Positions 55,401 to 64,000 of a stretch of DNA of 64,000 nt are shown here, piece by piece. The translations under genes and the position numbers were made by a program. The notes under the pieces were generated by a model. The model was not told where the DNA came from, did no database searches, and saw only the letters and a list, made by a program, of their open reading frames with translations. The DNA lies in contig NC_089725.1 in assembly GCF_035083965.1 (NCBI RefSeq), forward strand, positions 31,802,524-31,866,523. The letters are read 5' to 3'. This DNA is from Branchiostoma lanceolatum (Eukaryota; Chordata; Leptocardii; Amphioxiformes; Branchiostomatidae). Positions within the stretch are counted from its first letter, which is position 1, and every line of letters begins with the position of its first letter.

Positions 55401-55829
55401 ACTGTACAGGAATAGCATGCCCTGACCAGGACACAAATGTCCAAACAAACGTTGTGCTGAATTTTTGATGTTGTAAAAAGTCAGCTGGAATTCTACGCTA
55501 TCTATAGCTAACCTCCGAAAAGATGTAAGGGGGGAAGGCCCCAACGTTATCTAAGCTCTACGGACGTTTTCTACAACATCACGATTTTCCGACCCAATAT
55601 ATGTTTGGAGACCAAAGTTCTCAGCTCGGTGATCGGACGTTACTGCATCGGCCTGTGTTCAGCTTTCCGATTGCCGAGGTGGTTGAAGGATTGAGCGGAA
55701 AGTTTAGTCGGTAAACCCGCTAACACGTTCCGTGTTTGCCGCAAACTTTGCTTTCCGCACGCCTGAAGTGTTCTATTCCATCCGAGCACTAATGGTCGAG
55801 CAAACAGCATGTCCGGCCGCATGCCGCGT

Positions 55830-56230
55830 CATCTCCAAGCAGACGTGTGGCGCCGGGTTGTTTGATACGCGTAATCTGGCAGAGTTCTGGTCGTTTTTGA
55901 TTGTGTAGTGTTGTGTGTTTTGTACGGGGTCAATGTTCACTAAACAGATGTAATCTCCTAGCAGATGTCGGAGGGGAAGATTGTAACGTTTTCTAACTCA
56001 CTGGAGGTGAAGGACTAATCTCGAAGCAGAGTTTAGAAGGCAACATCGTCACGTTTTCCTAGCTGCCCGTTTCTCTGACAAACTGTCTCCCTACATCTGC
56101 TTGGAGATTAGCGGAAAACGCGTATCGGCAAAGTCTTTCTCTCAGACATCTGTTTGAAGATTACGAACAAGAAGCCTGAAAAAAAAGACGTGTAAAACAA
56201 GCCTGACCCTACATCTGCTTCGAGATTTCT
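55830..56230. mobile_element. cluster of CTCCAAGCAGATG-type MITE ends
   Basis: Ends occur at 55831 (ATCTCCAAGCAGACGTGTGG), 55952-56110 (TAATCTCCTAGCAGATG to CATCTGCTTGGAGATTA, a plausible full copy of about 158 bp), about 56015 (TAATCTCGAAGCAGAG), 56145 and 56210. Nested insertions are likely. Confidence 0.6.
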
Positions 56231-56347
56231 GAATCTACACACAACTATTCCGTTAGCCTGGAATCCGGCATTTTTTCAAACGATCGCTACCCTGCCACCA
56301 CCGTTTCGAAGCGGGCTAAAGCCCTGGACTCCAGACTACTCTTTCGT

Positions 56348-56518
56348 TAGCCTATACCAGGCCCCGCGGATGGCTGGGAAAATAGTAGAAATCGGCCAAA
56401 TAGAGTGAATAGTATGCTAAGGGAGTCGGCTACGGCGAGAGGGTCCATTCTGAGCCTGCAAGTGAAACCCTGGCAAATATTCTCCCTATAGCCGGCGTAG
56501 TTAGTCTGGTAGAGACTA
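56348..56518. mobile_element. MITE, TCTACCAG family, with 9-bp duplication
   Basis: TAGCCTATACCAGG at left, CTGGTAGAGACTA at right. Flanks CTCTTTCGT (56339-56347) and CTCTTCCGT (56519-56527) match 8 of 9. Confidence 0.85.
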
Positions 56519-57929
56519 CTCTTCCGTAGCTGCTGCCACGGTGTGTGGTGTCCTGTCGATACCGCACTTGGAACTGAAATGGCATCTCAGCGCCGCCCTC
56601 GACCCTCCCATTCACAGAACGAGTGTTTTTGTGGGTAACCCGACCCCAATCGCGGATGGATATGGACAATCCAGAGGGTCCTCCATCGCTACGGCACCGT
56701 GGCTGATTACTGTGACGTCATCACATCATTGTTCGGCAGCCCACCTAGGTGAAGTGGTCTGCTTCCCTCACATTCAACTTAAGGAATGAAAACAAGTCGA
56801 AGTGGTCCACTTTCGTCTTGTTCCACTTGGTGAGGAAACAATGTACGATTCTGGCGAGTCGAGATGCTGTTACCGCGAAATGTAACATATGTTTTCTTGT
56901 ACAAGGTTACGTTTGTAAGATGGCCATTCAGACTTCAGGAGGAACAGAATTGATCAAATTTAAAGCACATATGGAGATGTAAGTAAAGAAACAAACAAAT
57001 GATAGCTTTTATTTTACGTTGAACGGAAATGAAAACACGATCGATTGAAACTTGATTGATGTCCATAGTGAGATAGGAATCTAAAACTTCAAGTTTATCA
57101 AGTATTTTATATTGTTGCGCGTACCCACTCGACTCGACCATTTTAGTCCGGCCTCAATGTGTTCTAAACGTTACTTTAAAAAGAACGGGACCAAAAAATT
57201 AAGAAATCGCAGATCTCATACCTCTTTGAGTTATTACAAATTTCTTGCTTTATTCATCATTGTGACCTTCTTGCTCATTATCTCTATTCGTTTTCCGACT
57301 TTGGGCCCAGGCCGAGCCAACCCTCCCATCCTGTCAGTCTCCGCTTACACCATCTTCAGCATCACATCCTGTCACTCTACAATATTCAACGAATTGTGGA
57401 CACACACCAATACAAACAAACACACAAACGCGCACACACAGACCTAAAACAATACCTTCCTTTTCACGTAGGCAACAACATAAGGACAAGAGCCCTAATT
57501 AACCTAACTGCCGAACCATTCCCACCACACATTCATTACTGGGAGGGGTCGCGCTCCAATTCTGTTGTACGAGTGCCGTACTTACGGGGACAATAACTAT
57601 GAGGGTCACCTTTTTCAGGTATTGTTCTCAGCGCAGTATCGTCTAGATGGAGTTACTAACAGCGCCGATAACGTTCTAACGGTGCGTGAAACATCCGACC
57701 GTGTTTGTTATTGTTGTTCACCAAGGAAATGTTCAATCGTGGGCATCAATATGACTTACAAACGGTAAACATTTTTTTTTGAAAATGGTCCGTCAGAAAA
57801 TAAACATTGGCATTTCATTAAGTGTTATCTGTTGAAGTGACTATAGTACTAAATAAACGTGCTAGTTTGGAGAAGGCAACTATATGTGCGTGCGGCTATA
57901 TAACTTCGAGGCTTAACTACATGTCCACC

Positions 57930-58560
57930 AGGCAACATGTTTTGACAGGACTTTTTCTTCGATAGTCATGTGAGAACTCTTTGCCCAGAACGTGACACCC
58001 CGTTTGCTTCACTCCCGATGTATAGTGTTCGAAAACATTTGAGGTTTTGAGGAAGTAACGGCACTGTGACGTGTTTGTGATAGGGTTGTTTTTTCTTTCG
58101 TTAATCATTGCACAGTATTGCCAAGTCGCTTCCTTGATGAACACCGTGATACGAGAACCCTTGTCCAGAACACGATACAACGAATATCGTCTCAAACGAT
58201 CTACAATTAGCTTGATAGGTTTCGTGTTTAAAAACGTCTGAGGTTTTAAGGGAAGTAGCTGTATACTGTGACGTGTTTGTGGAAGAATCGTTTTTGATTG
58301 TGTTGATTGGTACACAGTTTTGTTGAGACATTTTCCTCGATAAATATGGACAGAGCGTTATCCATCATGTCGAACAATTGGTGTAGAGCTGCTGTGACAT
58401 GTTTGCTAATCATCGCTAATTACTAATCATTACACAGAATTATTTGTCAAGACGCTTTCCTGGATAAATGTTTGCAAAGACTTTATTTACAGGATTGACT
58501 GTCAATTAATACGTTTATATCTAGAAACGTTTTAAAGCTTTATTCACCTTTGTAACGTGT
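57930..58560 (+). repeat. degenerate ~200-bp tandem repeat
   Basis: TGAGGTTTTGAGGAAGTAAC near 58041 recurs as TGAGGTTTTAAGGGAAGTAG near 58240. CTGTGACGTGTTTGTG occurs at about 58064 and 58267, with a decayed CTGTGACATGTTTGCT at about 58392. Between are TTGCACAGTATT or TGGTACACAGTTTTG. Confidence 0.7.
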
Positions 58561-60027
58561 CCTGTTATTGACTTTAACTTTGGGTTGACCTGCGCTTGTA
58601 AAATTCCCATTCTTTTTGTACATTGTGTTAAATCTATGAGTACCGTATGTTCTTGTATTTAGTCATAATTTGGTATCTATTTATGCCTTGGCATTTATAT
58701 TAAACTAAAGTGTTGTCGTCAAAATAAGTACGCCGCCACTTTGGCTCCGTACTTATGTTTATGATCCAGAAGAAGATGAAGGAAGAAATGTTTTTGGAGG
58801 TAAGACTATTGTGACAGGTGTGTTTAACTTCTGTTACTCATCAGCCGTCTCTCGTCACGGCACACCTGACGCTTCCGGAAACAGGTATGTTTCACCTGAA
58901 ACGGGAGACCCGAGACGACCACACGCCGCATCGCCGCGGACATTCCTCGCACCGCCGGGGTAGTCACGGAGCGTGCCGGGTGCTCGCCTCGGGCCGAGGT
59001 CTCTCCGCCCCCGCCCGACCAACCAACAACCCCCCGGTAATCCTCTACAAATATTTGAGCCTGTCCGCTTGACTGCGCTCTCAACTGCACACTTGAAAGA
59101 CGCTGCGTACATAGAAACATTGTCGTGAAGAAGAAAAACATTCTTAAGAAGGTAACACAGCCCCGCGCTCTTCAGACACTCGTCTTCAAGAGCTTCATAT
59201 CGCAGCCTCGTGTCGACTTGAATAATGTCTTGAAGTTGACCTGCATCGATTTTGAAATACCGCAGCTGAGATTGTCAATAAAGATAAAAACGCCTCAACA
59301 AACGGCAAAGTGGCGCGGCTCTAGCATTGCGGCGGTCGTCGTTCTATCATTCAAACAATTTCATCAAGGGGTTGAAGGTGGTTGGGATATCGTTGTTCGT
59401 GTATCCGCACCAGACTATCTTGCTGGATTAGGAACAGAAGCCAGGAATTTACCCATGTGACCTTCTTTGGTCGCATGGCGGCTCTGACAGGTTAAACAGC
59501 ACATTTTACCACATTTCAAACTGTTTTCAGGTGCCACAGACGTCTAGCGGAGACTATAGTGTATCCAAACAATACCACGCTAACCCTAAACACATGAACT
59601 ATTATAATATATCTTCAACATGGCCTGCAAGTAGATGTCTATCTGTTGTAACGTTTTCTATTCAGACTCGAAGCAGACTCATGCGTTACTATATTGACAG
59701 CATTGAATCTATACCTGCACAATGGAAAAAATGTTTCCTCGTTTGTTATAAGTTGACATGGTTTTATTAGCAACTACCACCATAATGAATTCTAGAAATT
59801 TGAATTTTCAAGACGTCATATGAGCAGCGTGTCTTGTGACTGTCTCCTCTACCCCCGGGTCAGTCTGTGACGTTCCCCTGTTGATGAATGCGCGTCTGTG
59901 TGAGTCGGTGCCCTCCTCGTACCCTCTGACATTTAACGTGCGTACTTTTCGGTTCAGGGGGTCGGGCGATGCCCTGCGAGCTCCCGCCGTATGAAAGACA
60001 AATTTTCACCGCGAAGACAAAAACCGA
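58561..60027. other. intergenic, GC-rich patch 58860-59060
   Basis: Frames on both strands in the GC-rich patch lack domain features. It could be a CpG-rich regulatory patch; no gene is called. Confidence 0.3.
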
Positions 60028-60235
60028 TAGCCTCTACCAGGCTCCACAGGTCGCTAGAGAAATAGTAGAAATTATACAAATAGAGAGATATACACCAGAA
60101 GAGTTAGTTGGCCAGGGAGTACAGGCCGCAAACTGTACTCCCTGGCCAGCTAACTCCTCTTGAGTATATCTGTCTATTTGTATAATTTCTACTATTTTTC
60201 TAGCCACCTGTGGAGCCTGCAGCTGGTAGAGGCTA
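60028..60235. mobile_element. near-perfect palindromic MITE, TCTACCAG family
   Basis: Two arms of about 100 bp (TAGCCTCTACCAGGCTCCAC ... GGCCAGGGAGTACAG) are reverse complements apart from a few mismatches and a 5-base gain (about 60216). The loop is only about 10 bases. Flanks AAAAACCGA and AAAGACTGA match 7 of 9. Confidence 0.85.
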
Positions 60236-62479
60236 AAAGACTGAGACCAGAGGAAACTATGAGAAACACAGGATTAGATCAAAACAAACTCTCAGCTGTC
60301 GCGGTGACGACCGGAGAATTTTGCGGTACACAAACTCATCAGGTGTCATATTCTGCGTGGATCTGTTGGCGTGTAAATGGTGCCATGGGTTGATTTTAAT
60401 CGCCGCATATTTGTCAACCAAAACACGGGACTTAAAGAAAGATACGAATCTTGCAAGTTATCGTTGTTAGAGGCTGACTCAGCAGGCATTCTTGTCAAGT
60501 AGCGTAAATTGTAAGATGGATATCTCAAGTGATGTGCATGTGTCAATCAAAATACACCTGGAAAACTGCTAATATTTCTGTAACAGTCTGCGGATTCTTA
60601 GTTTTCCGTCTTGGGACTTTAAGATCATACAACAGTTCTTGGATCTTAAGAAATGATCCTTGATTGGTTTATACCTTTGATAAGATGGAATCTTGAAAAA
60701 AAAATGTTAGATTTGCATCTGTGAAAAACATACTAGGAAGAATTTTTGGGTGGTTAAAATGTAGTTTACTTTTACATTGATAAACAATAAAGTTCTATTC
60801 CAAGACCCTTGTGGAAGTCATGACTATCTTTCAAAATCGGCTTTGCGCAGAAATTACCCCTCCTTTCTCCTAGGTTTTGTTAGGGCAAACTACCGTTGTG
60901 AAGTCTCTAAACGTCACGTGTCGACATCAATACATCACCGATGACGGTTCACTTTTCATTCCGTCTCCACAATGACGCAGTTTGATTAACTCCACTGCGT
61001 CACTATTGTATCTATTTATGTAATGGGTTCATAAATAAAACATGGCATGTCGCAGGCTGTCACATAAGTCGGACGACAATAACAGAACGATTTAGTACGA
61101 TGTTTGTTACTGTTTTGCCTGAGTAATAAGTCGGCACCAGTGTATTATACAGTTAGAACAGGCTAACCGTTTTTGTTCTCACACAGTCACGCTATCTCCA
61201 TACCGGCACACCGAGTTACGACAGGACACAGGCGCTCAGGGACATGAATTTTTAATGTCATTTTTGGTCACCGCGCACAAATGACGAAGTGACACGGCAG
61301 CGTCCTGTCATGGACCGATCCGTCTCCCTCACACGTATGGCGGAGCTATGTGATCTCACGGAGGAAAATATCGGCAAATATCCTCATAGAAATCAACATT
61401 AGAAGACAGGAGCGGCCTGCTAAACTTATCGACAACATAGGAAGCAACATTGCGTACATGTCATCTCTCTTTATAAATATTGTATTCTGACACGTTATTC
61501 TCATTCTTCTCGCTCGGTTCAATACTAGTTTGGCCGTGACAGAAATGCCGTGGTTACTAACCTGACCCTATTACACCACCTTCCACTGGAGACTGCGACC
61601 GCGATGCGACACAAAATTTCACAAATCGCTCAACGAATTTCATAGAAAGATAACGAATTCTTTTGACGTTTTGTGTGTTTTGTGGTTTTTTAAGTCATAC
61701 TTTTTGTATCAGTATCATTCCAATTCCAATTCATATTCCAATTATAAAACCAAGGGTCACACAGGCCCAATGTTGGTCGCTGTACGGTCGCTCAGCGGTC
61801 GCCGTCTAGTCGAAGGGAAGTCTTACTGCACATTAATATGTAGAGGCAATAATGCCGGTCCTGCGAGCAAAGTTCAAGTGGAGAACAGACCAACAGCGCT
61901 ACTAGACATGTCTGTGCCTCCACATTGCGCGGGAATGTCCCTGCAGCACACAGGGCAGAAGCTGGGCTGTTTCCTGGCGTTGCTGCTATTCTGATCCCCT
62001 GTGTACCAAAACCGACTAATTGTCACTCGGTCGGTTCACGTGGTACAGCCTAACACCGGTCACTTTGAGGTTAGAAAGCCATTTTTCATTTTTCAAATGT
62101 GAAGGGTGCCAAAACGGAAGCCCGGCAGTTCAACTTGCTACGTGATGCACAGCAATGTCAAGTTGAAGAGCTATTTTCTTTTAAACATCGGTGTCTTTAA
62201 TCCTATCGCAGCCTATTTAGTCTTGGAGATATTTCACTTTAAGTGTATTTTTGTTATTCCAAAGTTGTGGTGTCTTTCCAGATTCAAAGTGGCCAGTGTT
62301 AACCACGCAACATTCACGTTGTCAAAGTTATTAATACATTTCAGACCGAGTTCCTGGTCAATCTGAGGTAATGATGTTCACATGTCCTACCAAAAGCAAC
62401 ATTGTTGTGCGTCGTCCGCGTCTGTCATCGACGTTCCGTTGTCGTGGAAACCGTTCCGTTGTCATGGTAACGCACGATG
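60236..62479. other. intergenic / 3' flank of the reverse-strand gene
   Basis: AT-rich without recognised repeats. A reverse-strand ATTAAA (about 62192-62197) could be a variant poly(A) signal for the 62480-63601 gene. Confidence 0.35.
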
Positions 62480-63601
62480 CTAGGACAGCGAGTTGGTCTC
62501 CACCAGGTAGGGTAGCGGCGGGGGCTGGGCCCGTTCCCCGCCCATGGTGACGCCGTGGCCGAGGCGGGGCAGGTGGTACACGTCCACCCTGCCCCCGCCC
62601 GACCCCGAGGAGTCCGTGCCGGCGAACTGCAGCGGCTTCCGCGGCGCCAGGCCAGCGTTCGCGCCGACTAGAGTTCTGTCGGGGCTGCGGACAGGGCTCC
62701 GCTCGCCCCCGGGCCTGTCGTCTATAGAGATGGGCCCTTTTCTGTTCGAGACCGCGGCGGCAGGGTCGGCGCTGAACTCGGTGGACGCCGAGAGAGTCCT
62801 GAGCCCGGTGCCGGCGGAGTCCGACTTGGTGTTGGACCGCACGTCGCGGGCACCGTTCCCCGCCGCCTCCTCCACACCGCACCGAGAGTCGTGCTCCAGT
62901 CGGGCCGTGCTCCGCGACAGTCGCACGCTCACTACGTTATTGTCGTACTGCACTATGGCGTTACCGTTACTGTCATGTCTTGATAATTCCCCACCTCCAC
63001 CGTCTAGGGTCATTTTGGGTCTATTGAGTAAAGATTGCCTCTTCTCTAGAACGTGCTTGTCCTTCATGAGCTCGTGCCTGGTGGGAGGGGGGTGGCTGTA
63101 CAGCCTGGTTCTCAAGTCGTTTCTGTACACGCGGTTTGCCTGTTGCGTGGCAGGACGCACGGCGATGCTCGTCCTGGAATTTTCCCGGACCGGGGAGAAG
63201 TCCAGCTGTTCTCGGGGCGTCCTGGACAGCTTGGGGCGGCCCGGGTTGGCGGCGCCGCGGATCTTACTCACGGTCAGCGCGCCCGTCCTCGCCTTGCTGA
63301 GCGCGGGGCTCTCCGTGCCCGTCCTCTCGGAGGACCGACCGCGGGGAGGCCTGTAGTTCGGGGCGAACATGGCTGAGTCGGCCGTCCGGGGCCTGAACCC
63401 GTCCCGCCGCCTCTCCTGCTCGGTCCGCTCGTCCAGGCGGACGTAGGCGGGGGGCCGGGCTGCCTGCGCCCGCCGCTCCGCCGTGTACCTCTCCTGGTCC
63501 TTCAGGAACCGCAGAATCTGCACCACCTTGGACGACTCATAGTTCTCCTCGTACTGGTTCAGTAATTCCGGGTTCTGTTCTAACGTTGTTGCCATCATCA
63601 T
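62480..63601 (-). CDS. 373-residue basic disordered protein
   Basis: Single open exon on the reverse strand. Three consecutive ATGs open the frame (63601-63593); the third has G at +4 and may be the real start. An in-frame TAG lies four codons upstream. Residues 23-45 form a predicted helix containing ILRFLKDQE (29-37), which resembles FLEFVRHQE and IVQIVRQQE in the genes at 30179 and 37942, but FxPLPxI is absent. The rest is R/S/P/G-rich: about 47-130 very basic, LDGGGGELSRHDS near 205, a run of RS/SPxR sites (GERSPVRSPDRT), and a C-terminal VYHLPRLGHG. No signal peptide or membrane segment. GC-rich codon use fits the neighbours. It is convergent to the other genes and about 24 kb from the nearest one. 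Family not recognised. Confidence 0.75.
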   Translation of the reverse strand: MMMATTLEQNPELLNQYEENYESSKVVQILRFLKDQERYTAERRAQAARPPAYVRLDERTEQERRRDGFRPRTADSAMFAPNYRPPRGRSSERTGTESPALSKARTGALTVSKIRGAANPGRPKLSRTPREQLDFSPVRENSRTSIAVRPATQQANRVYRNDLRTRLYSHPPPTRHELMKDKHVLEKRQSLLNRPKMTLDGGGGELSRHDSNGNAIVQYDNNVVSVRLSRSTARLEHDSRCGVEEAAGNGARDVRSNTKSDSAGTGLRTLSASTEFSADPAAAVSNRKGPISIDDRPGGERSPVRSPDRTLVGANAGLAPRKPLQFAGTDSSGSGGGRVDVYHLPRLGHGVTMGGERAQPPPLPYLVETNSLS

Positions 63602-64000
63602 CTTTAATTTCTAGAATCCGCCTGCCCGCCGTTTCCTCTCCGGCCGGCCTGTCTCCCTGACGGAACCTTAATTCCCCTGCTGCTCAGTAATCCCAGGGAA
63701 CCAGCCCCGGTCCGAAGCGTCTCAAGTTGGCAGGCAAACACACCTTGCTCTCAGCAGATCCCCGCTGCCATGAGGGGCTCGGTAAACACTCCAACAACAC
63801 ACAGTCTAAAGCCTGTATCCAGTTTCCCACCCCGCGATAACAACAACCGGGAACCGGGAGAAGTCCTTCGGGCTGAGCGGTCGGCGGTCGGTCGACCGGC
63901 GGGGCGAGCATAACGGACCCGCGACCGTCACTGATTAAACCCTCTCGGCCTTCCGATCACCCCCGGTGTTTACGTCTTCCAAATTAGAACTCCTGGCGTC
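63602..64000 (-). promoter_or_regulatory. upstream region of the 373-residue protein gene
   Basis: GC-rich sequence preceding the reverse-strand ATG, containing the likely leader and promoter. No TATA box is evident; exon limits cannot be set. Confidence 0.3.

Noticed and set aside
58818-59141. Frames of 84-105 residues on both strands
   Set aside because: GC-rich patch with no stop codons by composition; no domain and no splice partners.
62544-63376. 270-residue forward frame
   Set aside because: Shadow of the reverse-strand 373-residue gene, whose frame has better composition, an upstream in-frame stop and plausible start context.

Overview
The window looks like animal nuclear DNA, most probably from an amphioxus (Branchiostoma). 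Five spliced or UTR-spliced protein genes sit in about 64 kb. An elongator tRNA-Met with a T-run terminator is present. The intergenic DNA is packed with small inverted-repeat transposons (MITEs), tRNA-derived SINEs, a Penelope-like retroelement and many tandem arrays with 11 to 300 bp units. Recurrent termini such as TCTCCAAGCAGATG and TCTACCAGRCT match what I remember of amphioxus repeats. The species call is an inference; no search was run.

Layout. 1-2462 (+) is the 3' part of a coiled-coil gene (three exons, poly(A) signal at 2725). 2.5-10.8 kb is repeat-rich, with a 178 bp MITE, a 62 bp perfect palindrome, a 2.4 kb foldback element carrying 44 bp tandem repeats in its arms, and a hAT-type MITE. 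10874-17852 (+) is a three-exon gene for a 240-residue protein with a six-fold 11-residue repeat. 18.9-20.7 kb is a young 5'-truncated Penelope-like element with inverted arms. 21-30 kb holds MITEs, a degenerate satellite, a TG microsatellite and a CRE/YY1 promoter-like cluster. 30179-30811 (+) and 37942-38616 (+) are two genes with single-exon coding regions and related N-termini. 38.6-62.4 kb is repeats and tandem arrays plus the tRNA gene at 48620-48692. 62480-63601 (-) is a fifth gene, for a 373-residue disordered protein that may share the same N-terminal helix motif.

The protein genes do not match any family I can name with certainty. All five predicted proteins are coiled-coil or mostly disordered, rich in R/K, S and P. 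The genes at 30.2 and 37.9 kb share two motifs (an acidic-amphipathic helix ending QE, then FxPLPxI) and look like diverged paralogs. The most interesting non-coding signal is a hammerhead-ribozyme-like core in four places belonging to three different Penelope-like 3' ends. All four have helix I, II and a two-pair helix III, with the same extra A before helix II.
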